Below are positions 11,435 through 23,688 of a stretch of 64,000 bases of DNA, piece after piece (within the stretch, counting starts at the first letter, position 1; every line of letters starts with the position of its first letter). The DNA is from Spinacia oleracea. Taxonomy: Eukaryota > Streptophyta > Magnoliopsida > Caryophyllales > Amaranthaceae. Made by a program: the position numbers and the translations under genes. Location of the stretch: the NCBI RefSeq assembly GCF_020520425.1, contig NC_079487.1, positions 84,511,141 to 84,575,140 of the forward strand, read 5' to 3'. The notes under the pieces were generated by a model that was given only the letters and a program-made list of their open reading frames with translations, had not been told where the DNA came from and ran no database searches.

Positions 11435-12900
11435 ATCGTTTTGAATGTTTAATTTGAAAATTTCAGTTCACGTAATTTTAATTAATTTTAAAATTAATAA
11501 TTTGAATTAATTTCTTGGATTTTAATTTTGAATATTATAATTATAATAAATGGAATTTATTCTAATTATTTTACTAAAATTAAAATCATGAATTAATTTA
11601 AATGCGACTGAAATTAAATTAAATTTTTGGATTCAATTATAAATTTATATGAGCTTTAAATTTTAATTAAATTTGTATGTTTCCGGTTAGACTAGAAATA
11701 CAATTTTATGTTTAAAATTAGTAAAGCATATGAATTTATTGGTTTGAGTGGGAGCGCTTTTTAGTCATAAACTCTTGATTAGGTCTACAAATCCTTAAGG
11801 TTAAAACAACTCGATTAGAATTAATAAGGACTGAATAATTGGTAGATTATTGGTGCCCTTGATTAATTGCTGCAAATGTTTACGTGATGCATAATGTGTT
11901 TAACTAACCAGCTATGTGGGCCATTCATGATAATGAATGGGTGAATGGTATATATTGTATATGTACTGTTTTGCAGGTTATGAAGTGACTAGTATGGCCC
12001 AAATAGGATAGAAAATATGGTCTGCGTACCATTAATTTGAATGTAATTGGTCTAAAGTACCAAAGTTATTTTTCAATTCAAATATGGTCTGCGAACCATC
12101 AAATAGTTGTAATTAGTTATAGCTTATCCTATTTGAAGAAAATGGTGCCTCCCACGGAGATTTTCAAGACAGACTTTGAAGTCAAAGCTTCAAGATGAAG
12201 TCGGGCCATACTAGATCACAAATATCTTATGCATGTTTTAAGTTATTTATTGCTTTAAATATGTCTTAAAATGCATGAGATCAAAAGCTTGATTATGTTG
12301 CATGATTAAGGATTTTAGTTCACTTAAAATCTAACCAACATAGTAAGAGCCTTAAGTTCCAAACTTAAAAATTGAGTTATAAGGTGCCATGCCAAAATAT
12401 ACACTTGCTTGGATATCCTTTACATCAATCTAGTAATAGTTTTCGCTCAGCGAGGTGTTACTTATTGGTCCTAAAGGGGCAAGGTACACAAATAATTGTG
12501 AGTACATGTTAGTTTTGGTGAAACTCAACGATATAAGTAAGGAGTCCTTTTATGTCGTGGCAAAATCGATAGGTTTACCTAATAAGTTCTTAGACGTACC
12601 TATCAACCAAGAATAGTTTCTAGACTATTAGCAAAAGGCTTTTGCTTACCTAAGATGTTCTAGGATTAAGTCGACAAACTGTGCTTAGTTCTTCAATGAT
12701 TTTAGGATCTTGGAATCATTTTATTCACACCTGCCGGAACAATAAAATCGAATAAAATGCTAATAACTTGTTTGAATTGCATGGTTGCTTTAATTTCAAG
12801 TTATTATTCATGATAAATGTTTAGACTTTGCATGCTTCAATGTATGTTTTAATTAAATATCTTGCACTGCAATAAATCCTTTTAGAAAGGTAACAGTAAA
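11435..12900 (+). other. Long non-coding leader of copia element 1
   Basis: AT-rich, no gene. It parallels 34750-36100 of copia element 2 nearly line by line, for example the duplicated ATATGGTCTGCGTACCAT blocks at 12016 and 35337. Conservation between the elements suggests a cis role such as packaging, dimerisation or RNA control; this is inference. Confidence 0.6.
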
Positions 12901-15900
12901 TTTCCTCGATTGGTAGTGAATCCAAGAACGATTCACGGAAATGAGAGAAAGTGAGCAATTTAAAATGTACGTTTCTTATAACGACTTTTATGGTTGTTTT
13001 CGAATATCAAATTCGAATGGCAAACCAATTGGTGCTTGTGAATTCAAAATACACTGTAGTTTTGAGATCATAAAGCATTGAGTTTAATACGCTCAGCTTT
13101 ACCAATGGTTAACAACCTAATATCTTTGTCCATTTAATTCTCGAATGAGTCTAGTCCCTAGACATTCGAATAGATCGATGCTTAGAGAACTTTAGAAGCT
13201 TCTGGTAAGATCATCTAGTTGAAACAAAATATTCAACATAAATTAAAATGGTAAAGAACCTTGTTGGTGACATTGGACATGTCTAACAAAGTATAAAAGT
13301 CAACACTAAAGAATTCAATTCTTAAGACTATAAGAAAGGGTACAAGAAATAGGAAAACGAGGAACAAATGAAAGGAATTTACGATTCCGTTTCTACCTAT
13401 AAATTTATGTTTAAAGAGAAGTGACCTAGCAATCAAACTTCCTTGGTATCATATACCGCTTGAGGTTCTTACTTCGGTAATAACTCAAATAATGGAAGCT
13501 AGGATACACTAATGACCTACAAGTGGGAAATGAAGCATGGCAATGCTACATTAGTTGTGGGGTCATCTAGTTTGTTTTAAGTCCTTTCAAAGGCTGGAAC
13601 TTAATGGCTATTTTGTTCCATAATCAGCATACCTAAATTTCTGCTTCAAACACAGAAAGACTCACATTCAGAAGAACAAAAACAATGCTTGTTTGTTTGT
13701 TTATTTGAATGAAATGGTCAATTACTGGTTGAGTCAATATGCTTGATTAAAACAAACAACTCTTTAAAGAACTTTACTAGGTTCAAATCAAACCCTTGAT
13801 TTGAGTTCCATTAAATCTTTGGCATTGTTGCTTAGACCATATCAACAAGTTAACATTCATAAGCTCTATTTTGATGGACTTTTGAAAGTTGGTTGATTTC
13901 TAGATCAACTTAAGACAAGCTAGTCTTACTTGTTGAAAGTAACAAAGAATATGAACTATTGTTAGAACGCCTAGACGATAGAGTTCAAAGCTAAAGAAAG
14001 GTTTTATGACTTTATTATTTCACATGGATTTGAGTGAATATAGGTTTATTTACTCAAAAGTGATATAAGTTGAATCTGTTTGGCTAGTTCAAAGATTCAG
14101 AAGTATAAAATCCACTCGGCAAGAAATCATAAAGATCTAGGTTAGATCATGTTGATGATTACTTGAGACCAAATATGATCATCAATGATTGTGTGTTGTA
14201 ATTTCACAATCTAGCTCCATAAGATATGGCATATCTACGTTGGAATGATCGAAGTCAATTAGTACTTGATTCGATCAATGATGAATCATAAAGACTTTTC
14301 CTATAATTTCTAAAACAAAATGCTCAACTACCACCAAACTAAACCAAATTCGTCAAAGCTATTGAAAAGTAATTTCAGGATATCTTTTCAATTATATATA
14401 TCTAAAGAGTTGCTAAACTCAGTGGGAGCTTAGTGTTTGTTATTCAACAAACTAAGGCCCAAGTCTAGATATATGTTTCATTGTGATTTATTCAAATGAG
14501 ACACAAGGGTATTGTTTCTACCACGAATTTTTGAGAACATAATGTTTGTTTGCTCGAAATAATGTCCTTTTGGAGATTCGTTTCCAAAATGACAAGTGGG
14601 AGAAAATAGACCTCGAAAGTTTTCGAGGCGAACAACAAACATAAACGGACATTCCGGAGGCTTTTCGAAGTGCTTCAGAAAATCCGAACTTATTCTTTAA
14701 GGACTTTAGAAGTGGCTTTAAAGAATAGACATCTCTTAGAAGACTTTACAAGTGCTTCAAGGAGAACAGAATATTCAAAGGACTTTCAAGTGGCTATTGA
14801 TATTCTATTGTTTGATGTTCTATACCCAAGTAGGCATAGAGTTCAAGTCACTGGAACTATGAGATTCTTCTATTAGATAGTAAGGAAACATAGAGTTCTG
14901 GTCAATGAAACTATGAGATTCTTCTATTCGATAGTGAAGAAACCTACAACTTGCAGTCAAACTATTATCATGTAGATTAATGAGTTTATGACTTGTAAGA
15001 AAGCTATGACGAAACCTAGATTCCCTAAAATGGTTAGAGGCCATATATAGACTCAAATGTTTTAAATGGTTAGAGGCCATAAAACATACTCAATGTTTTG
15101 ATGACAAAATTGAAATTTTGTTGATTTGCAAGAATAGTTTCACACCTATTGGTTGCAAGTTTGTTTTAAGGATAAAAACCATCAAACATGGAATTGTGTT
15201 CACACACAAAGCTAGATTAGTTGCTAAAGGTTACAAGCAAATTCATGGCATGGATTGTGTTGAAACCTCATGCAAAATCGTAATGCTTAAGTCTATAATT
15301 CAAGCAATGATTGCATATTGGTACATATGGCAATTGGATGACAAAACGTATTCCTCAATCAAATGTTGGAATAAACTATGTACATGGTATGTCATAGGAT
15401 TTGTGGATCCAAATAAATGCTTGAAAAGGAAAGCTAGCTTATGAAATCTAAAGTACAGATTTAAGCAAGCAATTGGGAATTAGAAAAGTATTTTAGTGAA
15501 GCTAATAAGTATTTTAGTTTCATAAAATATACATGATTCTTATAGATATATAAGAAGTTTAGTGGGAGTACATAAAAAACTTAAATTGGTCCTATGTGTA
15601 TCACACACATATCTCTCTATTGTGAAATAACATTCAAATGCTAATGACTTAGATTTGAAATTATTCATCAATAATGGACCATGGCGAAACTTAGTACATA
15701 CTGGGTATTAAGATCTATTTACAAAGATCTTATGATATTGTTTTGGATTAAGTAATGGCATTTACTAAATCAAACACGAAAGTCTCCATTGGAGATGTTC
15801 GACCCATGTGAATAAATCTAAGTAAAGGATGTTTGAACTATGTATAAGCATTTACTAAGTTAAACATCAAAGAGTCTAAATGAGATTCTTAACCTATATT

Positions 15901-16500
15901 ATATGTCAAAGAATTTAGTTGGATTCAGTATCTACTGAAATTGAATGAGCTAAAGATACATGAATAGAATTCAATTGGGAATTATTCTGCAAAAGAATTT
16001 ATCATGTATGATATAATATGAGGATCGCCAAAAACGTATCGTATGACTTTAGGCATGACGAACATATACCAGTCTCTATTGATCTAAGTAAAGATCAACT
16101 AGATCGAGATCAAGAATACTTATGGTACTTGAAAAGGTACATAGGAATAGTTCTTGATTCAAGGAAATAAAGATATGCTAAATATTGATGCTACACGCAT
16201 AAACACTGGCAAAGGATCAAGCAAGACCCTTTGGAGTTAACCATTGATAAGGACGAGCTATAGAGCATCGTGTTTTGAAATGGCAACATGGGTTGGAGAC
16301 CATGAGTTGTTGCGTGGGAAATTAAAATAATAATTTCTATGTTCCAAGATATAGTTGGAGAATCTTCCACATATCTTTGAACTGCCTGGATAGGTAAATC
16401 CAAACAAAGCATCACTAGCAACCTATACAGTTGAAGTAAAAGTAATTATTGCCTAAGAAGCAATAAAACAGGGTTGTTTAAAGTTCTTCACTGAACTTGG
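12900..16500 (+). pseudogene. Eroded gag-pol region of copia element 1
   Basis: No long frame survives, but fragments align with copia element 2. Around 13500-13560 a GACCTACAAGTGGGAAATG block matches the region just after the protease at 37192. Around 14590-14635 AAAATGACAAGTGGGAGAAA matches 38373. At 15118-15440 a frame preserves RT-like sequence. Around 16190-16440 lies what may be a remnant of the RNase H end. Stops and indels occur throughout, far more than in element 2, in contrast to the matching LTRs. Confidence 0.75.
15118..15444 (+). pseudogene. Copia reverse transcriptase fragment
   Basis: The 108-codon frame contains THKARLVAKGYKQIHGMD, then VMLKSIIQAMIAYWYIWQLD, the start of a copia RT domain. 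The matching part of element 2 is at 38800-38960. The sequence then degenerates, and the YVDD catalytic motif is not present. Confidence 0.8.
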
Positions 16501-16914
16501 GTAGATCACCTATCTGCTGGCTTGATGGTTCTTCATTGAAAAATGCGTAGAACCACTCTTGAAGCAAGAAAAACGTCTGCTATCTTGATGGTTCTTCATT
16601 GCAAAATGAGTAAAACCACCATCGAAGTAAGAAAGACTAGATCACATAATAAACAAACTCGAAAAGATCTTATCATCATATCTCAAAGAACATTCGATGA
16701 AAAGGATGTTAAGATTGGCAAAGCATGATAACTAAACCTATGCAACAAGTGAGAAGCAACACTCACATTGTAGCACTGAAAATCAAGCATAGCTTTGAAT
16801 TCCATGAATTGTTTTAGAAGATGGGTTTGAGGCCCATGGTTATAAAACATTGGGGTTGAACATTTATCATATATGAAATGTATTTTCATATTCCATTTAA
16901 TCTTGGTTTAGTAT

Positions 16915-17666
16915 TAAATGATGAGTCCCTTCAAATTTGACGATATATTCAAGATAGACTGTCAGGACCAGTCCTGTGACTAAGAAATGTCTATCAAGTG
17001 AACTTGAATGTCAAAGGTTGGAAATGGTCCCTAATCGGAGTTTTCTATAAAATTGGACGCATAGAAAACGTTAGACGATTAGAATGCAAGATGACTAGTA
17101 GTTCTGTTTCTTGAACTATGTGGACATGGCAATGTCATAATCATTTGCATAGATACTTACTTTGGGAAGACTAGTATCGGACAAGACCTATGAAACTTTA
17201 CTGTAAGAGATGAAAGTCTGTCATAAGTAAATTTCATTAAATTATTAGACACTAAATCCTCAATACCTGAGTGATTTGAGATTACTTGTTTGAGAACTGG
17301 TTGCTTTGACGTTTACCAACCGTCGCACCGTAAAAGGAGGCTATAAAGGCAACGCTCAGGTAATCACCTATCAAACGAAGTCTAATCTCAAGATCGCAAG
17401 ATTGGGATTGTCCTCCCATAAATCGGGATGAGATGCTTAAAAGTTGTACAAGGCCACTCGGAGAGCTAGAAACTGTGAAATGCATGGCCGTGCTCGGATG
17501 AATCATAGGCTATGATTATCTGTTTATTTGATCAGTTGAACTCTGAAACCGAGGAACACCTCTGGACATAATAAGGATGACAACTCTTACCTTATGTTCA
17601 AGAGCAAGCATCGAGCGACAAAGGAATTAGGAAATGCACACTTGTCCCTAAGGACAAGTGGGAGAC
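16915..17666 (+). other. Conserved 3' untranslated region and polypurine tract of copia element 1
   Basis: Nearly the same sequence occurs at 40306-41054 of copia element 2 with few differences, including GATGAGTCCCTTCAA at the start and the polypurine tract AAGTGGGAGAC at 17656-17666. Strong conservation here beside a decayed coding region points to retained cis functions. Confidence 0.8.
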
Positions 17667-19006
17667 TGAAGGAAATAATGCCCTTGGTCCAAGTATGCAT
17701 TCTATGTTAAGTCTAATAAATGCGGTTCAGTATTAATTAACAAGTTAATAATTCAGTGAGATCAAGTGAGCTGAATGCCTAGCTAGAGGCCGCTTCAGTT
17801 CAAGTGGAATTAATGATATTAATCCACAGCTTACTCTTGACTGAACCCGTAGGGTCACACAAATAGTACGTAAACGGATCAAGTATTTAATGGCATTAAA
17901 TACTCCATCTATGAATATTCGGAACCGACGGATCTTGGTTTCAGTGGGAGCTAAGATCGTCACAGGCAAGAAATGAATACTCCGGAAACGATGATATTGC
18001 CGGAAACGGAAATATGGATCGTATCGGAAATATGAATATTATCCAAGTCGTAGATGTTGCCGGAAACGGAAACATGGTACGTATCGGAAAATATTGTTGG
18101 AAATGGAAATATTACCAGAATCGGAAATATTGCCGGAAACGGAAATATTGTCAGAATCGGAAATATTACCGGAATCGGAAAATAATTCCGGAAACGGAAA
18201 TATTAAATATTTGTTCGAAACGGAAATTAATTCCGGAATCGGAAATATTAAATATTGGTCGTATCGGAAATAGATTCCGGAAATGGAAATTTAATCGGAA
18301 GCGTATCGTACGAATTAGCATCGGACGAGGCCTGCCGGACGAAGGCCCAGCACGAAGCCAGGCCATCGCCCAGCAAGCACGCACGCCACAGCCCAGCGCG
18401 CACAAGGCCGCGCATGCGTGGGCCGCGCTGCGTGGGCTGCTGCTCGCATGCGTGGGCAGCCCTTGTGGCTGCCGTGTGTGTGTGAGTTTGAGCTCATGCG
18501 AGATTCCTGAATCTGCAAGAGTCAGTGTATGATTAAATGTCTATTCCTATTGGATAAATTGATTAAGTAGAATTCATGTAGAATTCTAATTCCAATTAAT
18601 TCGCATCCTACTAGGATTACGATTCCTTTTCCATAACTCTATAAATAAAGGCCTAGGGGTCATAATTTATATACAAGTTTCAAAGTATTCAAAAGTGAGT
18701 TTTTTGAGAGAAAATTCAAACACCCATCTTGCCCCAAAAGTGCCGAATTTTCTGAGTACCTTAAGGGCGATTCTAGTTGGTCAATCTTAAGGCGGATCCG
18801 GACGTGCTGTGGACTTTCTACGGAGGGACGACACTTGGAGTCCTAAAAGACTTGTTCTTGTTCGGTTCGGGCGCAGCTAGGGAAGGCACGCAACAAAGAG
18901 TATGCATCTAAACTATGCTAAATGATTATGTGTAAATAATATGTTTCCTGGGTTAATGGTTGTTTCCGCATGATCTATGTAATGTCATATGTATCATAAC
19001 CTAACA
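17667..19006 (+). repeat. 3' LTR of copia element 1
   Basis: 1,340 bp, same length as the 5' LTR at a constant offset of 9,009, with no difference seen when read side by side. TATAAATA is at 18640-18647. Followed by TSD TCAAC at 19007-19011. Confidence 0.95.
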
Positions 19007-19011
19007 TCAAC

Positions 19012-20065
19012 TACACACGAGCTTCCATATGACCACTCCATTCTCCTCGAGAATCTCATGGACCCAGCCCACGTCCCAATATCCCATGATCGGACTGATT
19101 GGAGTGCAAAACGAGAAGACGCTCAAGCGTTGCTTTTTGAAGTCATAGAGAGAACAGACCGAGGTTTTGCTGGCTGGTGGGGAAAAGAAAGCGAGAAATC
19201 TATGTTAAATTTTCTGAGGTTTGAGGCACCATGTGTGCTCTCAAATAGTCGAGAGATAGTTGATGAAAAGGGAGAAAAAAACTACTTCAGCGGGCTCTTC
19301 CTTTGCAGGCCACCAGGGCAGGGGAAATCCATGCTAATTGTGAGGTTTGGAACCACTAAAAGATCGCCTCTTGCTAAATTCTTTCCCACGTGGTATTTCC
19401 ACCAAAATGCTAGTAAGGTGTTTGAGCAAGACATGGGCTTCCTCTCATCCCAGAATGAGGTTTTGATCAGAGAGAAAGTCCCAACAAAGGAACTCTACCT
19501 GAATTTGAAGTCTTCTGACACTTGGGTTGCAGAATACAGGAAACGGATGGACAAAGTTGGGCATGGGATGCCTTATCATTTTGGGCATAGTATTATTTCA
19601 CCCCCTGAAGTTCCAGCAGTTGTTGAGCATGCCCCAGCAGGTCTATTTGCTGGACTGTCGGCTCAATCTCCTGCTAAAGGTGGGCTTGGGACCATGTATG
19701 CTCCGAATTGGTCTAACCGGTATTTCCGACATGTGATCAATTGCAAGGAATGCAGTGGTGTCCTTAAAGCCTTTGAAACATGGAAAAAGGTCCTTTCTGT
19801 TATCGCTCTTTTATCCACTGGATTTGCCATACTTGTTTCAGGAAGGCAGTGGAAAGCTCTATGTTTAGTTACCACTTCATTGTGCTTGGCTGGAGTGTGT
19901 TTGTCAGACGATTGTGAAGGTTGCCTATATAAGGTCTACATGATATTTGATATGAAGAATGGGGATATTAGGTACAATGTGGTGCTCCTTGACATTCTTA
20001 TTTGGCACAAATTGAAGGTTGTTACAATTTTCATGCCTAGATACAACTTACTCTTATTATTGTAA
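19012..20065 (+). pseudogene. PTC52/PAO-like Rieske oxygenase, C-terminal exon part after copia insertion
   Basis: The frame resumes TTHELPYDHSILLENLMDPA and HVPISHDRTDW, the mononuclear-iron ligand region of this oxygenase family. It then has NFLRFEAPCVLSN, LFLCRPPGQGKSM and NRYFRHVINCKECS; the C-x-x-C at 19742-19753 is the redox motif typical of PAO/PTC52/TIC55. Two hydrophobic segments follow (about 19790-19910), as expected for a C-terminal membrane anchor. The last ~50 codons (from SDDCEG) look unlike the family and may be intron or flank read-through. This part is free of stops, so loss is due to the insertion and the missing 5' exons. Confidence 0.85.
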
Positions 20066-20295
20066 ATGCGGTATTTATTCCTTGAGTTAGCAGTCCGTAC
20101 CACACACTAATCGACCTGCAGCTGTTAGTCAGATAGGTGGTTTCAAAGATTGATGTGTTTTTTGTTTAGACCTACCATTGATATTAGACTATGAACTAGT
20201 AGATTTTTGAGATATTTAAACCAAATTTGTGTACTATGTGATGGAAAGGGAATGAGAGATTAGATATCATCTGTCTATATTATGCGGAATAAACC
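20066..20295. other. 3' flank of the Rieske pseudogene
   Basis: AT-rich, no coding signal. Likely 3' UTR or a last intron. Confidence 0.35.
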
Positions 20296-20916
20296 TAGGG
20301 ATGTCAATGGGGCGGGGCGGATGTAGGTCCCTCCATCCCCATCCCCACCTAAAATTTTCATCTCTATCCCCGCCCCATCACCCATGGCGGGTACAAAATT
20401 TATCCCCATCCCCGCCCCAACGGGTATAAACTAAAATCCATCCCCGCCCCACCACCCAACTGGGTATCCATCCCCGTCTTATCCCCGCCTCATACCCGCG
20501 CCAGTACCCGCCAAAATTTTCTTATTTAGCAAACATTTTCCATGTATACGGAGTAATGAAAGTTAACATTCGAAAAAAAATACCGTATGACTAAAGTAAC
20601 ATATATAATCGGAAAAAAAATATGTCATAACAAAAAAAATCTCACCTAAATTCATATTATCACCTAAACATGCAAATAAATCCAAACTCAATCCATCACC
20701 CATGGCGGGTATGAAGCGGGGCGAGTGGGTATGGGGCGGGGTGGGCAGGGATGGGGCGGGTTCCACACAAAATCCACACCCGCCCCATCACCCATGGCGG
20801 GTACGATTTTTATACCCATCCCCGCCCCATCACCCGCCAAACCTACCTCCATCCCCGCCTACTTGGGGCGGATGCGGGTCGGGTCTCCTACGAAACCCGC
20901 CCCACTGACATCCCTA
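20296..20916. mobile_element. hAT-type MITE, 8 bp TSD AATAAACC
   Basis: Begins TAGGGATGTCAATGGGGCGG and ends with the inverted CCGCCCCACTGACATCCCTA. It is flanked by AATAAACC on both sides (20288-20295, 20917-20924); an 8 bp TSD marks hAT. The interior has GC-rich subterminal CCCATCCCCGCCCC/CCATGGCGGGTA motifs around an AT-rich core. Non-coding. Confidence 0.9.
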
Positions 20917-20924
20917 AATAAACC

Positions 20925-21400
20925 CTTTGATGCCAAGGGGGAGATGAAGCTGCGTTATTAAATTACTTCTGCAATCTGCATGTCATGATTCATGAAAACT
21001 TGATTCCAGGACACATCAAACAGTCCCTGTGAGGAGTCCATGGATTCAGAAATATGTTTTGGCAAAGGATGCTTGTTTGATTAACAACAGAATCATTGGG
21101 TGGCTGTTAGAAACCAGAGAGGATTCTTGAATTGGTAGGTAAATTTGAACATTCAATATAGCAAGCAAGAGCAGTGGACATTTTTCACTGGTGTTGGACT
21201 GTTAGATGTCGTTGGCTAGATAATGGTCAAATCATTGAGTTGGATGGTTCTTCTGCTACCAGAATTAATTTTCTTAACCCAAGATAGAGTTGAATATGCA
21301 TGCAATTTAGAACAAATTAACCATAGCACTAAAAGAGATTCATTATAGTACAACTACAATTAGTAGTATCACAAGCATTGAATCCTGATGTATTTCTGCA
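20925..21400. other. Intergenic, nothing recognised
   Basis: No frame, repeat end or RNA gene that I can support. It may include the 3' flank of the TFB1-like copy. Confidence 0.3.
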
Positions 21401-22684
21401 TTACTCTGTTGTCTGCATTACCTTTATGGCAAGTTCAGACTTGATCATAGAATCATATAATCCTACAGATCTAATGTGAGAAATCGATTCCTTCATACAA
21501 GTATAAGCTTCCCGTGTGTAGCTTTGACTAGTTCTGAATGCATTAGCTTGTTGGCGGCAGAAATAGTCTCTATGGTTGTCGATACCAAGTAGTGCTAGTA
21601 CAGGTTCATCATGTGCTCCAAGATCCTCAATCTCTGTCATTCTGGAAATTCTATTCTTCCGCTCTTCTGATACTTGATGATCAATTAATTGCACTTGTTG
21701 AATTCTTGCAAGTCCCTTCGCCACACTCAGTGTGTCTCCTACCTTTAAATCTTTAGGGGTGCCTTATAGTACAACTGCACCATGGCGATTGATCTCTTGT
21801 AAAATATTCCTTTTGTATAGGTCAGTATGGTCATAGTATTCCGTGTTACCATCACGAGTACGTCCGCGATCCGCTTCATCAGCTTCTAAGTCTATTGTAG
21901 CATCCACCTTTCTGATCTTATTACGCGCTTCAATAGTAAGTATATCATCCTGATGGAAGAAAATAGCAAGCTCCTCATCATCAGCTGCTTCTGCAGCAGC
22001 AACTTGGACATTTTTGGTACAAAGAAGATATTCAGCTCTGCAGAACTTAGCCCAGAAATCTTTTTCTGAGATCTTGTGTGGTACATTGGTAAGAAATGCC
22101 TGACAGACTGCTGGTTTCTCAGCAAAGATCTGATGTATGATTTCTGGTGTCAATTTGAATGAGACTTTGTTTGTCAGACCATCAGTTACTGGGTTGATTC
22201 TGTGCGAAATCAGAGAACTTGTTAATCCCACTTGCTGCTTTCTCTTTCTTGTAAGACTCAATTCTTGAGAATGACCCGCTTTCCCAATAGCAGATACTTG
22301 ACAACTCTTTTTGGGAATACCTACATGCTTACAGACGAACTCCCGACATATATCCCTGGAGTTGAATGACTCGAATTCGAAAATATATCCACCACATCCT
22401 TTATTCTTGATCAAATTTAGCAAAGCAGGGTTATTTGGTCCTTCATTGGAGCATCTATGGCTTTGAATTGATTTAAAAGGAGACCTGAATCGAGAATTCG
22501 AAGTGGGATCAACGGGGACGAATTCGAATTCATCCAGGCTCATCTTCAAGACTCCATCTATGCCGGGGGTTTTGGTAGTGGTTTTATACTTCACAAACAT
22601 CTCCACCATTGACACCATATCAGCTCTTAGTGCCATGTTAGATTTATTTGTAAGCAACGTCATATGTATATAATTAGGGTTCAT
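21401..22684 (-). pseudogene. TFIIH subunit p62/TFB1-like copy, intron-less, broken
   Basis: The minus-strand frame resembles TFB1 (TFIIH core subunit p62, GTF2H1). Near the start are KYKTTTKTPGIDGVLKMSLD and FVPVDPTSNSRF, the PH-like N-terminal domain. A BSD-type region contains FAEKPAVCQAFLTNVPHKIS and EKDFWAKFCRAEYLL. The downstream RMTEIEDL segment and YFCRQQANAFR follow. A single in-frame TAA (21764-21766) separates codons 1-306 from a further ~120 codons in the same frame, which then end at 21401, well short of the usual ~590 residues. Exons that are separate in plant TFB1 genes read through without introns, suggesting a retrocopy. I saw no poly(A) tract, perhaps because the 3' end is lost. 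Confidence 0.75.
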
Positions 22685-22870
22685 GAAGCAACGTCAACCT
22701 AATAGGAAAGTAGGAGGGAACCCTAATTAATTTATTAATTACTGTCTAAGCAACGATTATACTGTATATATACTGTATGTAATTACTGTATAGATTTATA
22801 TACTAACGTCAACCTCTTAATTTCCTCCTACTTTCCTACTAGGATTAGGATAACTTATTTGTTCCCTTTG
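22685..22870. repeat. Inverted repeat beside the TFB1-like copy
   Basis: AATAGGAAAGTAGGAGGGA at about 22700 pairs with TCCTCCTACTTTCCTACTA at about 22825; each is preceded by the same-sense CGTCAACCT. The loop is about 100 bases. This may be a small foldback element. Confidence 0.45.
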
Positions 22871-23017
22871 ATCCGAATCTAGATATGATTTCATTAAGAA
22901 ATATTATTTTCAAGATTTGTTACACATATATGGAAAGTTAAAAAAAATATATATCTAAATTGACAGGAATTTTTGGATTATTAGTGTGATACTAGTGAGC
23001 ACAAATATATCTACCTA

Positions 23018-23344
23018 CACAAATTCTTATTTACAATGGGTGTACAATAAATATTGTACACCGAAGTAAAAGTTGACTTAAAATGCTTTAAAGTTACATT
23101 TATATATGTAAAAGTTATCTATTTTTTAATGATAAATTTTTCATTTGAATAAAAAATTATTTCTTCAAAATCACTAATAATGTATAAATTAATCACTTAA
23201 CCCTTTAAAATGTTTATCTCTCAACTTTTTAATTTTACAATATAAAAGTTACAGAAAAATAGGTTAAAGTTACGAAAAACTGCATAAAAGTTATCTTGGT
23301 GTACAATAAATTTATTGTACACCTTGTGCGCGCAAGACCTTTTG
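23018..23344. mobile_element. MULE-like MITE with palindromic subterminal blocks, 9 bp TSD ATCTACCTA
   Basis: ATCTACCTA occurs at 23009-23017 and 23345-23353, a 9 bp duplication typical of Mutator-like elements. At 23298-23323 GGTGTACAATAAA is followed directly by its exact reverse complement, and a near-palindrome of the same motif is at 23039-23064. A second copy, split by a Stowaway MITE, is at about 60498-61069. Confidence 0.75.
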
Positions 23345-23688
23345 ATCTACCTATCAATTACACTAGTGAGCACAAAATCTAATTGTTTTTTTTTATGTTT
23401 TTATTATTATTGTAGTCCAATTTTTTTATTGGCCAATTTGAAGCCCAATATTATAAGGTTTATATTTAGAAAATAACAAATTCAAATAATACGCATTCAA
23501 ATAATACGTGATATTGATTGTTTCTTTTTAATTTTTATATATTCAGCAACAATAAGTACTCAGCATAACAAGATATAGATGACTGAAGTTAGACTTCGAT
23601 CTGATTAAATATTACAACAAAATGCTATCTTTATATTTTTGCTTTTTTATGTTAATCTTTGAATTTATATATTTATTTATTCAAAAGC

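Larger units (their letters stand above)
8658..19006 (+). mobile_element. Ty1/copia LTR retrotransposon, non-autonomous, matching LTRs (10,349 bp)
   Basis: Two direct LTRs of 1,340 bp (8658-9997 and 17667-19006) begin TGAAGGAAATAATG and end CATAACCTAACA. They are flanked by the 5 bp TSD TCAAC. A primer site lies at 9998 and a polypurine tract at 17656. The LTRs read as identical throughout my comparison, so insertion is recent. The interior has no intact gag-pol: only eroded pol fragments remain, while the 3' untranslated part matches the related element at 30658-42457 closely. I infer a non-autonomous family member moved by proteins made elsewhere. Confidence 0.92.

Noticed and set aside
20702..20961. 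Gly/Pro-rich frames
   Set aside because: They come from the GC-rich subterminal repeats of the hAT-type MITE.
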